In this document: positions 27,782 to 36,370 of the stretch, in pieces | Layout: every line of letters begins with the position of its first letter | Position numbering within the stretch: the stretch's first letter is position 1 | NCBI RefSeq assembly: GCF_001682865.1 | Contig: NZ_MAQX01000001.1 | Location: 186,001-250,000 of the forward strand | Direction: 5' to 3' | Origin: Bacillus sp. FJAT-26390 | Lineage (GTDB): Bacteria > Bacillota > Bacilli > Paenibacillales > Paenibacillaceae | DNA: 64,000 nucleotides | Position numbers and translations under genes: made by a program | The notes under the pieces: model-generated | Databases searched by the model: none | What the model was told of the DNA's origin: nothing | What the model saw: the letters and a program-made list of their open reading frames with translations, nothing else

Positions 27782-29557
27782 ATGAAAGGCTTTTTGGACA
27801 AATTTAAATATCACGGCCTTTTTATCAAAATGTTTATCGTGACGCTGGTCAGCATCATTTCCGTATCGCTTCTCACCTCGATTGTGATGATCCAGATGTC
27901 AGAGAAGCTGTTCATGAATACATTCAGCATTACGAACTCGAAAATTATTAGCCAAATCCAGACCAACTTTGAGTCGTTCAACTATTCGGTCGTAACGGCG
28001 TCCAACAACGTGATGCAAAATGGCGCGATCAAAGGCTTTTTGACAAAGCCGGACATGGACACGCTTTCCTCTCTGTACAGCTACTATTCGGCGAGCCAGC
28101 AGATGAAACGGATTCAATCGAATGTAGCGGCGTATCCGGTTACGATGACGATTATGGGCATGAATAAAAATAGCCACTCAACGGATAGCTCGTATTGGCC
28201 AAACTCCTTGGAGAAGCTTAAAAACAGCATTTTGACCGTGAATACGTTAATTCAGCCAAAGAAGCTGATTTATCAATTGGATAAACAAAATGTGGCCGGT
28301 TCTTCCGATGAAGATCCGGCTATCGTTGCTTCGAGAGCGCTAATGGAGAGGACGAGCGGCAAGCAATATGGCATTCTCTATTTTGCGATAAGGGAAAGCG
28401 ATTTTAAGCGGTTTTATTCAAGCTTTACGAGCAAGGGCAACGATGTGATCATATTGGATCGTTCAGGTGTCGTCGTATCAAGCAACCGCCACGAGCTTAT
28501 TGGCAGCAAAGAGCTTGATCTGCTTGGCTATGCGAAAGAAATCGAGCAGGAGAAGCTGCGCTTTAAAGATGTGAACGCACTCGGGAAAAGCAGCCTCGTG
28601 CTGTCCAATTATTTGCCTGTGTACGATTTTTATTTGGTCAACCTCATCGATAAGCAAGAGGTGCTCAGCGAGATGGTCGATTTCAAGACGGTCGCGCTTA
28701 TTTGCGTTGCGATTGTTTTTGTTGCTCTAATCATCGTATTTCTTATATCCAGAAGATTGACCAAGTCCTTAACGATGCTGGCCAAACAAATGTCAGGCAT
28801 AACGGAAAATAATTTCGTTAACTACATTACCGTTACAGGCAGCCATGAGATCAAGGAGCTTGGCAACGCCTATAACTATATGCTCGATGAGCTGAACGAT
28901 TATATCGAGAAGCTGATTCAGACGCAGAAGGATCAACGGAACGCGGAGCTCTCCGCTTTGCAAATGCAAATTAATCCGCATTTTTTATATAACACGCTGG
29001 CATCCGTCAAAATATTAGTGCAGCAGGGCAATAAAGAAAAAGCGGCGGCAACGATAAACTCGCTCATCTCGCTTTTGCAAAATACGGTAAGCAACATCAG
29101 CGAGACGATCAGCGTAGCCCAAGAGCTCGTTAATTTGAAAAACTATGTTTTTATTAACCATGTGCGCTATGGCGAGCAGATTATGGTCAACTATTTTGTA
29201 TCCGATGATTGTTATGGATATCACATTCCTAAGCTCATCATCCAGCCGTTCATAGAGAACGCCTTCTTTCATGCATTCCAAGACCGCAACGAAGGCCATA
29301 TTTATGTGCTTATTTCCCGCGAGGAAGACGCGTTGGTGTGCGAGGTCGTCGATAACGGCGTAGGGATGAGCGGTTATGACCATGAAAATCCCGAGCATGC
29401 CTCCATTAGCACGAGCCATTTCTTCTCCGGCATCGGCATTCGCAACGTGCATGACCGGATCACGCTGCTTTATGGCGAACCGTTTGGCGTATCGATTGCG
29501 AGCGGCGATGGTGAAGGGACCCGCGTGAAAATTAGATTGCCGCTGCATAAGACCTAA
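27782..29557 (+). CDS. YesM-like sensor histidine kinase
   Basis: The protein has 591 residues. One membrane helix lies near 15-37 and a second at about 305-325, enclosing an extracytoplasmic double-Cache-like sensor. A HAMP segment follows (RRLTKSLTMLAK). The His_kinase region carries QINPHFLYNTL, the phospho-His motif of HPK-IV-type kinases. The ATPase has PFIENAFFHAF, DNGVGM and GIGIRNVHDRI. It probably senses an extracellular sugar, or a binding-protein-loaded sugar, and phosphorylates the preceding regulator. The gap of 185 bases to the binding protein gene holds a promoter and cre site. Confidence 0.94.
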   Translation: MKGFLDKFKYHGLFIKMFIVTLVSIISVSLLTSIVMIQMSEKLFMNTFSITNSKIISQIQTNFESFNYSVVTASNNVMQNGAIKGFLTKPDMDTLSSLYSYYSASQQMKRIQSNVAAYPVTMTIMGMNKNSHSTDSSYWPNSLEKLKNSILTVNTLIQPKKLIYQLDKQNVAGSSDEDPAIVASRALMERTSGKQYGILYFAIRESDFKRFYSSFTSKGNDVIILDRSGVVVSSNRHELIGSKELDLLGYAKEIEQEKLRFKDVNALGKSSLVLSNYLPVYDFYLVNLIDKQEVLSEMVDFKTVALICVAIVFVALIIVFLISRRLTKSLTMLAKQMSGITENNFVNYITVTGSHEIKELGNAYNYMLDELNDYIEKLIQTQKDQRNAELSALQMQINPHFLYNTLASVKILVQQGNKEKAAATINSLISLLQNTVSNISETISVAQELVNLKNYVFINHVRYGEQIMVNYFVSDDCYGYHIPKLIIQPFIENAFFHAFQDRNEGHIYVLISREEDALVCEVVDNGVGMSGYDHENPEHASISTSHFFSGIGIRNVHDRITLLYGEPFGVSIASGDGEGTRVKIRLPLHKT

Positions 29558-29668
29558 AAAAAGTACCAATTCACAAAATTATTTCTAGTTACATATTAAC
29601 GATGGGAAAGGTAACAATAGAATGACAAATCCACACAAATATATTGCTAACGAGTCATTTTCCCGAGT

Positions 29669-29705
29669 TGCTATAATGAATCTTGTTAGCCGGCAAACGC
29701 TTTCA
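29669..29705 (+). promoter_or_regulatory. Extended -10 promoter with a downstream cre site
   Basis: TGCTATAATG at 29669-29678 is an extended -10. GGCAAACGCTTTCA at 29692-29705, read on the minus strand, is TGAAAGCGTTTGCC, 13 of 14 matches to a TGAAARCGYTTNCA-type cre. The site lies about 10-20 bases after the expected transcription start, where CcpA can block elongation. I found no clear -35. Confidence 0.6.
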
Positions 29706-29742
29706 GAAAAGAGCTTACAGCTACTAAAAGGGGTTGAAGGAA

Positions 29743-31041
29743 TTGAAAAAATTACTCGTTATTATGTTAGCCAGCTTCGTGCTGCTTACGGCATGCGGCA
29801 AAGAAAACAATGCACCGAATAACGGCGGCACGACTGCTGAAGGAACAAAAGAAATTACAGTATGGGCATGGGATAAGGCATTTAATATCGGAGCGATGGA
29901 GCGGGCAAGCGAAGCTTACAAGGCTAAAAACCCGGATTCCACTTTGAAAGTAAATATTGTAGAGAATGCACAGGCTGATATCATTCAAAAATTGAACGCA
30001 GGCCTAAATGCGGGTACGACAAAAAGCTTGCCAACGATCGTATTGATCGAGGATTACCGTGCGCAAAGCTTCCTGCAAGCTTACCCGGATGCTTTCTTCG
30101 AGCTGACGGACTTCATTAAACCGGGTGATTTCGCCGATTATAAAATCGGGCCGACTAGCCTAGACGGCAAACAATACGGCGTTCCGTTCGATTCCGGCGC
30201 GGCGGGCTTGTACGTAAGAAGAGATTACTTGGAAGAAGCAGGCTTCAAAATCGATGACCTGCAGGATATCGACTGGCAGAAACTAATCGAAATCGGCAAA
30301 GCAGTAAAAACAAAAACAGGCAAATCGCTGCTAACACAGGATCCTAACGATCTTGGCCTCATTCGAATGATGATTCAATCCGCTGGCTCTTGGTACTTGA
30401 AGGATGACGGCACAACGCCTAACCTTGCAGGCAACGAAGTGCTGAAGGAAGCATTTGAAACGTACAAAGAGCTTATGGGCGCAGATATCGTAAAAGTAAC
30501 TTCGGATTGGAGTCAATTTGTCGGCGCATTCAACGGCGGCGAAGTAGCAACCGTGCCTACGGGCAACTGGATTACGGCGTCGGTTAAAGCAGAAGCGTCA
30601 CAATCCGGCAAATGGGCAGTCGTTCCTTTCCCTAAACTAGCAAAAGCGCCAAATGCGGTTCACGCATCTAACCTTGGCGGCAGCTCATGGTATGTCATGA
30701 ATGTTGACGGCAAAGAAGCGGCGGCAGACTTCTTGAAACAAACGTTTGGCTCTGACGTGGACCTTTACCAGAAGCTTGTGAAGGAAATCGGCGCTATCGG
30801 AACGCTTAAAGCAGCAGCTGCTGGCGAGGCGTATAAAGAAGCGGACGAATTCTTCGGCGGCCAAAAAGTAGTAGAAGACTTCGCGAAATGGACGGAGCAA
30901 ATACCACGGGTGAACTACGGTATGCATACGTACGCGATTGAGGATATTCTCGTTGTCGAAATGCAAAATTACCTTGGCGGCAAAGAGATCGACAAAGCGC
31001 TAAGCGACGCGCAAGCGCAAGCTGAAACGCAAGTTAAATAA
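29743..31041 (+). CDS. Sugar ABC transporter binding lipoprotein (family 1)
   Basis: The product has 432 residues from the TTG at 29743, with AAAAGGGG about 9 bases before it; a TTG three codons earlier is the alternative. The lipoprotein signal ends LLTAC, with the lipidated Cys near residue 18. The mature part is a family 1 solute-binding protein, with ITVWAWDKAFN at the first strand. It collects oligosaccharides outside the cell for the two permeases that follow. An own ATPase is lacking, as is common for these importers, which use a shared MsmX-type ATPase. A stable stem after the stop may raise its transcript level. Confidence 0.93.
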   Translation: MKKLLVIMLASFVLLTACGKENNAPNNGGTTAEGTKEITVWAWDKAFNIGAMERASEAYKAKNPDSTLKVNIVENAQADIIQKLNAGLNAGTTKSLPTIVLIEDYRAQSFLQAYPDAFFELTDFIKPGDFADYKIGPTSLDGKQYGVPFDSGAAGLYVRRDYLEEAGFKIDDLQDIDWQKLIEIGKAVKTKTGKSLLTQDPNDLGLIRMMIQSAGSWYLKDDGTTPNLAGNEVLKEAFETYKELMGADIVKVTSDWSQFVGAFNGGEVATVPTGNWITASVKAEASQSGKWAVVPFPKLAKAPNAVHASNLGGSSWYVMNVDGKEAAADFLKQTFGSDVDLYQKLVKEIGAIGTLKAAAAGEAYKEADEFFGGQKVVEDFAKWTEQIPRVNYGMHTYAIEDILVVEMQNYLGGKEIDKALSDAQAQAETQVK

Positions 31042-31060
31042 ATTAGATCATACGGCAATT

Positions 31061-31144
31061 AAATAAAACCTGGGGCTTTTCCTTCTCCTGATTGGCAAGT
31101 TTTTTCCGGCAGCAGGAGCTGGAGGAGTCTCCAAGGTTTTATTT
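31061..31144 (+). repeat. Long stem-loop between the binding protein and permease genes
   Basis: AAATAAAACC (31061-31070) and GGTTTTATTT (31135-31144) pair perfectly, with CTCCTG/CAGGAG forming an inner stem. It could be a partial terminator or an mRNA-stabilising structure that keeps the binding protein more abundant than the permeases. Confidence 0.55.
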
Positions 31145-31169
31145 CCGTAAAGAAAGGGGTTAGGCTACC

Positions 31170-32066
31170 GTGAAAGCAGCGAGGCCTGGCGTAAATATTC
31201 GCAGGAGAGCAAACTTGACTGGTTGGATGTTCGTTATTCTGGCCGTGATCATGATAGCGGCATTTTATTTTTATCCCATGATTCAAGCGCTCCTATTGTC
31301 GTTCAAATCCGGCAAAGGCATGAATCTATCATTTGTTGGCTTTGATAACTACGTCCGTCTTTTCAGTGATAAGACATTTCTAACAGCGGTTAAAAATACG
31401 TTCGTTTATTTAATTATCCAAGTACCTGTCATGATCGTTCTGGCGATGTTCATATCCGTTTTGCTCAATGACAGCAAATTGAAATTTAAAGGTTTTTTCC
31501 GTACGGCGATATTTTTGCCGGCTGTTACCTCGCTCGTTGCTTATTCTGTCATCTTCAAATATTTGTTCGCTACGGAAGGGCTGGTCAATAAGCTGTTGAC
31601 CAATCTTCATTTGATCGGGACTCCCATTCAGTGGATTACGGATCCGTTCTGGGCAAAGGTGACGGTTATTATCGCAATCACATGGCGCTGGACAGGCTAT
31701 AACATGATTTTCTACTTGTCCGCGCTTCAAAATATCGATCATTCGATCTACGAGGCTGCAAAAATCGATGGCGCTTCGTCGACGAGACAATTTTTTGGCA
31801 TTACCGTACCGCTGCTTAAGCCGATTATTCTGTTTACATCCATTACGTCCACCATCGGTACGCTGCAGCTGTTTGATGAAGTTGTCAATATTACGAAGGG
31901 CGGACCGGGCAATGCCTCGATGTCCATTTCGCAATATATTTACAATCTATCCTTCAAATATTCGTCTGATTTCGGTTATGCGGCAACCGTGTCGTATTCG
32001 ATTGTCATTATGATCATCATATTGGCGTTCATCCAGTTTAAAGCGGCAGGTGATAAAAATGGATAA
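31170..32066 (+). CDS. Sugar ABC transporter permease, MalF-type
   Basis: The protein has 298 residues from a GTG with AAAGGGGTTAG upstream. Six membrane helices and the EAA loop EAAKIDGASSTRQFFG followed by PLLKPI are typical of the first (MalF-like) subunit. It forms the transmembrane channel with the next permease, which starts 8 bases before this gene's end. The EAA loop contacts an ATPase not encoded here. The binding lipoprotein upstream delivers substrate to it. Confidence 0.94.
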   Translation: MKAARPGVNIRRRANLTGWMFVILAVIMIAAFYFYPMIQALLLSFKSGKGMNLSFVGFDNYVRLFSDKTFLTAVKNTFVYLIIQVPVMIVLAMFISVLLNDSKLKFKGFFRTAIFLPAVTSLVAYSVIFKYLFATEGLVNKLLTNLHLIGTPIQWITDPFWAKVTVIIAITWRWTGYNMIFYLSALQNIDHSIYEAAKIDGASSTRQFFGITVPLLKPIILFTSITSTIGTLQLFDEVVNITKGGPGNASMSISQYIYNLSFKYSSDFGYAATVSYSIVIMIIILAFIQFKAAGDKNG

Positions 32067-32883
32067 ATTCAAACGTATTTTTGTTTACATTTTTCTAAGC
32101 GCAGCTGCATTCGTCTCCATCTTCCCGTTTCTATGGATGATCATCAGCGCGACAAACAAGTCGGCAGATGTCACGAAGGGAAGATTGCTGCCCGGCAGCC
32201 AGCTCATCGAAAACATAAATACTTTGTTCAGTACGGTAGATATCGTGCCAGCGCTGCTGAACTCGGCAAAAATCTCCATAACGACAACGGTGCTGGCCAT
32301 GGTTATCGCATCTTTAGCCGGCTACGGCTTTGAAATTTACAGGAGCAAAGCGAAGGACGTTGTATTTACGATCCTGCTGCTCTCGATGATGATCCCGTTC
32401 GCGGCGATCATGGTGCCCTTGTATCAAATGTTTGCAGGCATATCGCAAGCGATTCCTTTTATCGGCTTGGACACGCTCTCTGGCGTCGTGCTGCCGACCT
32501 TTACGACCGCGTTTCTTATTTTCTTCTTCCGTCAAAACACAAAAATGTTTCCGCGCGAGCTGCTTGAAGCTGGCCGGATCGATGGACTAAACGAAATAAG
32601 CCTTTTCTTCCGTATCTTTATGCCTACGATGAAGACAACATACGCGGCAGCCGGCATCATTACGTTCATGTCGAGCTGGAACAATTACTTATGGCCGCTC
32701 ATCGTACTGCAATCGCCGGAGAAAAAAACGATCCCGATGCTGATCTCCAACCTAGGGTCCAGCTACTCGCCGGATTATGGCATTATCATGACCGCAATCG
32801 TGATCTCCACCATTCCGACTGCACTGGTTTTCTTCCTCATGCAGAAGCATTTCGTGGCAGGGATGACAGGCTCGGTCAAATAA
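32059..32883 (+). CDS. Sugar ABC transporter permease, MalG-type
   Basis: The product has 274 residues from the ATG at 32059, with AGGTGA 6 bases ahead, overlapping the stop of the previous gene (the frame opens at 32050). Six helices and the EAA loop EAGRIDGLNEISLFFR with PTMKT mark it as the second subunit of the importer. It is translationally coupled to MalF-type permease. A GH2 gene follows after about 75 bases, linking import to intracellular cleavage. Confidence 0.94.
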   Translation: MDKFKRIFVYIFLSAAAFVSIFPFLWMIISATNKSADVTKGRLLPGSQLIENINTLFSTVDIVPALLNSAKISITTTVLAMVIASLAGYGFEIYRSKAKDVVFTILLLSMMIPFAAIMVPLYQMFAGISQAIPFIGLDTLSGVVLPTFTTAFLIFFFRQNTKMFPRELLEAGRIDGLNEISLFFRIFMPTMKTTYAAAGIITFMSSWNNYLWPLIVLQSPEKKTIPMLISNLGSSYSPDYGIIMTAIVISTIPTALVFFLMQKHFVAGMTGSVK

Positions 32884-32960
32884 AGCAAGAGCAAAGTCAG
32901 GCGGCTGCACGCTTCAATCGCGGCTGTCTGGCTTTTAAATACGATTAAGGGGAAAATGTG

Positions 32961-35900
32961 ATGAATCCGATAAAGCCGAGTATAAACTGGCTCACTGATG
33001 TGAGCGTATTTGCTGTGAACCGATTGCAAGCACACTCCGACCACCGTTATTACGAGTCGATAGAGGAAGCTGCGGCGTTTGCGCCAGTGGCGCTTCGCCA
33101 TTATTTGAACGGAAGCTGGAAATTCAGCTATTCCGTGAAGCCAGCCGACCGCCCAGAGCATTTTTATAAGGCGGATTACGATTGCGATGGCTGGAGAGAT
33201 ATCGAGGTGCCGGGACATATTCAATTGCAGGGGTACGGCAAGCCGCAATATGTCAATACGATGTACCCGTGGGATGGGCATAATGATATCCGTCCTCCGG
33301 CTATACCAGAGGATCATAACCCGGTCGGCAGCTATGTTAACTATTTTTCCGTGCCAGCCAATATGCAGGGCAAGCCTGTTTATATTTCGTTTCAGGGCGT
33401 AGAGTCGGCATTCTATTTATGGCTGAACGGTGAATTTGTTGGCTATAGCGAGGATAGCTTCACGCCGTCTGAATTTGATCTTTCTCCATTTTTGCAGGAA
33501 GGCGAGAACAAGCTGGCTGTAGAGGTGTACCAACGGAGTACGGGGAGCTGGCTCGAGGATCAGGATTTCTGGCGTTTCTCGGGTATTTTCCGCGATGTTT
33601 ATTTATATACCGTTCCTAGCATTCATGTCCGTGATCTGTTTGTTCATGCTGAACTCGACGAGTCTTACACAAGCGGATGCCTGCGCGTAGATTTAAAGGT
33701 TTCTGCCGCGGAGCAGCCCTATGCGGTTAAGCTCGAATTGAAGGATGCGGAAGGGCATACGGTAGGAGCAGCTTCGTCGGAGCGATCCATAGGCGATACG
33801 CTGTCGCTCGCTGTTGAAGCGGGCAAAGTAACGGCTTGGAACGCCGAAAAACCTTATTTGTACGTCCTTTATCTAACTGTTTATGACCAGTCTGGCAAGC
33901 TTATCGAAGCGATCCCGCAACGGGTGGGCTTCCGCAACTTCGAAATGAAAAACAAGATTATGCATCTCAATGGCAAGCGCATCGTATTCAAGGGCGTGAA
34001 TCGCCATGAATTCAACAGCCGCAGGGGCCGGGCCATTACGAAGGAAGATATGCTATGGGATATTGCAACGCTTAAGCGCAATAATCTGAACGCAGTCCGT
34101 ACCTCTCATTACCCGAATCAATCGCTGTGGTACGAGCTTTGCGATATTTACGGGGTATATGTCATCGACGAAATGAATCTGGAAACGCATGGCTCGTGGC
34201 AAAAAATGGGGGCCGTTGAGCCTTCGTGGAACATCCCGGAGAATAAGCCTGAATGGCAGCCGATCGTAATGGATCGGGCGATTTCGATGGTGGAGCGCGA
34301 CAAAAACCATCCGTCCATCCTCATCTGGTCGGTCGGCAATGAAGCGTATGCAGGCGAAGTGCTGCTGAACGTATCGAACTATTTCCGCGAGACGGATCCG
34401 AGCAGGCTTGTCCATTACGAAGGGGTATTCCATAACCGCAAGTACAATGCTACAAGCGATATGGAGAGCCGGATGTATGCAAAACCAGCCGATATCGAGC
34501 ACTATTTGAACGATAACCCGGATAAGCCTTATATCAGCTGCGAATATATGCATGCGATGGGCAACTCCGTCGGCGGCATGCATAAGTATACGGAGCTGGA
34601 GCAGAAATACGCCATGTATCAGGGCGGCTTCATCTGGGATTATATCGATCAGGTCATTGTGAAAAAAGATCGGTATGGCAAAGAGTTTCTTGCCTACGGC
34701 GGTGATTTTGGAGACCGTGCTACCGATTACAACTTCTGTACGAACGGTATCGTGTTTGCCGATCGCAAGGAATCGCCGAAGATGCAGGAGGTCAAGTTCC
34801 TTTACCAAAACATCAAGCTGATCCCTGATCGCAGCGGCGTGAAGATCAATAACGAGAATTTGTTCGAGGGCACGAGCGGCTATCATTTGGTTATTGCGCT
34901 TCATCACGAAGGCAAGGCGATTTACCACAGCAAAATGGATGTGGATGTAGCTGCGCAAAGCGAAGCCTATCTGCCAATCGAGCTGCCTGCATCAGAGCAG
35001 CCTGGCGAGTATGCGCTGCACGCTTCGCTAGAACTAAAGGAAAAGACGTTATGGGCGGATGCGGGTTATGAGATAGCATTCGGACAATTTGTATTTGTGA
35101 ATGAAGCGGGCGCAGTCTCTGCGCAGCCCGAGGGAGCGCTTAGAGTCGTAGAGGGCGATGTCAATATCGGTGTCCATGGCCGAGATTTCAGCATCATGTT
35201 CTCGAAGCAAGCGGGAACGCTGATTTCGTTAAACTACGCAGGCAGAGAGATGATCGCGATTCCGCCGGCACCATTGTTTTGGCGTGCGACGACGGACAAT
35301 GACAAAGGTTTTGCGCTGGGCTTTGACTCCGGCGCATGGTTCGCGGCTAGCTTGACGCGCAAATGCATCAGCGTGGAGCTGACTCAGCAGGCAGGAAGCG
35401 CTACGGTCACATTCAAGTACAAGCTTAGCATTAGCAGCGAGGTTCTCGTCACCGTCGCATACAAGGTGCTTGCGGATGGAAGCTTGAACGTTACATCGTC
35501 CTATAAAGGGGCAGAAGGATTGCCGAAGCTGCCGATTTTTGCCTTGTCGTTTAAGGTTCCGGCTGATTATCGCCATTTGGATTGGTACGCGATGGGTCCG
35601 GAAGAAAACTATATCGACCGTGCCTTTGGCGCTCGCCTCGGCGAGTTCCAAAATGATGCCGCGGATAATGTATCCGGCTACGTAGTTCCACAGGAATCGG
35701 GCAACCGTACAGGCGTCCGCCGCGTTGGCATCACCAATGATGACGGCCATGGCATTCGTATTACAGCGCCTGCGACGCAGCCGGTGGAATGCAGCATTTC
35801 GCCGTATACCGCATTTGAGCTGGAAAATGCCCAGCATCATTACGAGCTGCCGGATGTTCACTACACGGTCGTTACGGTAGCAGGCAGACAGATGGGTGTT

Positions 35901-35996
35901 GGCGGCGATGACAGCTGGGGCGCGCCGGTACATGATGAATATTTGATCCAAGCGGATCAGGATTTGACGTTTGTTTTTAACATTCATCGCTTGTAA
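32961..35996 (+). CDS. Beta-galactosidase, GH2 (LacZ type)
   Basis: The product has 1011 residues from the ATG at 32961, with AAGGGGA 7 bases upstream; a GTG just before is less likely. The five LacZ domains are recognisable: N-terminal sugar-binding (WRDIEVPGHIQLQGYGKPQY), immunoglobulin-like, TIM barrel with acid/base Glu in WSVGNEAY (about E461) and nucleophile Glu in ISCEYMHAMGN (about E528), and the C-terminal Bgal_small_N domain (ATTDNDKGFALG, WYAMGPEENYIDR). It has no signal peptide, so it hydrolyses terminal beta-galactosides after import. It closes the YesMN-ABC operon. Confidence 0.95.
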   Translation: MNPIKPSINWLTDVSVFAVNRLQAHSDHRYYESIEEAAAFAPVALRHYLNGSWKFSYSVKPADRPEHFYKADYDCDGWRDIEVPGHIQLQGYGKPQYVNTMYPWDGHNDIRPPAIPEDHNPVGSYVNYFSVPANMQGKPVYISFQGVESAFYLWLNGEFVGYSEDSFTPSEFDLSPFLQEGENKLAVEVYQRSTGSWLEDQDFWRFSGIFRDVYLYTVPSIHVRDLFVHAELDESYTSGCLRVDLKVSAAEQPYAVKLELKDAEGHTVGAASSERSIGDTLSLAVEAGKVTAWNAEKPYLYVLYLTVYDQSGKLIEAIPQRVGFRNFEMKNKIMHLNGKRIVFKGVNRHEFNSRRGRAITKEDMLWDIATLKRNNLNAVRTSHYPNQSLWYELCDIYGVYVIDEMNLETHGSWQKMGAVEPSWNIPENKPEWQPIVMDRAISMVERDKNHPSILIWSVGNEAYAGEVLLNVSNYFRETDPSRLVHYEGVFHNRKYNATSDMESRMYAKPADIEHYLNDNPDKPYISCEYMHAMGNSVGGMHKYTELEQKYAMYQGGFIWDYIDQVIVKKDRYGKEFLAYGGDFGDRATDYNFCTNGIVFADRKESPKMQEVKFLYQNIKLIPDRSGVKINNENLFEGTSGYHLVIALHHEGKAIYHSKMDVDVAAQSEAYLPIELPASEQPGEYALHASLELKEKTLWADAGYEIAFGQFVFVNEAGAVSAQPEGALRVVEGDVNIGVHGRDFSIMFSKQAGTLISLNYAGREMIAIPPAPLFWRATTDNDKGFALGFDSGAWFAASLTRKCISVELTQQAGSATVTFKYKLSISSEVLVTVAYKVLADGSLNVTSSYKGAEGLPKLPIFALSFKVPADYRHLDWYAMGPEENYIDRAFGARLGEFQNDAADNVSGYVVPQESGNRTGVRRVGITNDDGHGIRITAPATQPVECSISPYTAFELENAQHHYELPDVHYTVVTVAGRQMGVGGDDSWGAPVHDEYLIQADQDLTFVFNIHRL

Positions 35997-36148
35997 AAAA
36001 AGATACTTCGCGCGCTCTTGTGGTTGGAGCTGATGGAGACAGGATTAACGGGAGCTTTTCCAGCTAAATGGTCGATCTGAATTCCCAGCGGAGAAATAGA
36101 TGGAGCTTTTCCTGTTATTTGTACAGAAATATCTTCCGAAACAGCAAA

Positions 36149-36183
36149 CGAGCCTTAGAAGCGATTCTAAGACTCGTTTTTTT
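36149..36183. terminator. Bidirectional terminator after GH2
   Basis: CGAGCCTTAGAA pairs with TTCTAAGACTCG around GCGA, followed by seven T. It can also end the small minus-strand gene at 36200-36334. The 36000-36148 stretch contains no gene that I can support. Confidence 0.8.
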
Positions 36184-36199
36184 ATCACAAGCTATTCAC

Positions 36200-36334
36200 T
36201 TAATGAGATTCGTTCATCTGCTTCAATATTTGATCCTGAATGGCATCATCATCACGTACTATGCCAGCTCCAGCCATTAGGATATAAATAATGCCGCCGA
36301 AAAACAGTGCGCTCAAAATAACGATATAAGTCAT
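36200..36334 (-). CDS. 44-residue membrane protein
   Basis: Too short for standard gene calling, but well supported: GGAGA lies 8 bases before the ATG at 36334. The peptide begins MTYIVILSALFFGGIIYILM, one membrane helix, followed by a short acidic/basic tail (VRDDD...QILKQMNESH). The bidirectional terminator is 17 bases past its stop. A cytochrome-type or transporter-associated small subunit, or a stress membrane peptide, is possible; nothing identifies the family. It follows the MocR gene on the same strand after about 36 bases, so it may be co-transcribed. Confidence 0.65.
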   Translation of the reverse strand: MTYIVILSALFFGGIIYILMAGAGIVRDDDAIQDQILKQMNESH

Positions 36335-36370
36335 GGGATGAATCTCCTTTCATTAGCAACAAGATTTAGT

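Noticed and set aside
29622..29822. Plus-strand frame of 66 codons before the sugar-binding protein
   Set aside because: It covers the extended -10 and cre elements and overlaps the start of the binding lipoprotein; the lipoprotein frame is far better supported.
34053..34958. Minus-strand frame of 301 codons opposite the GH2 gene
   Set aside because: It is a shadow of the strongly conserved TIM-barrel region of the beta-galactosidase.
36068..36291. Plus-strand frames across the GH2 terminator
   Set aside because: They run through the terminator and lie opposite the better supported 44-residue membrane protein.
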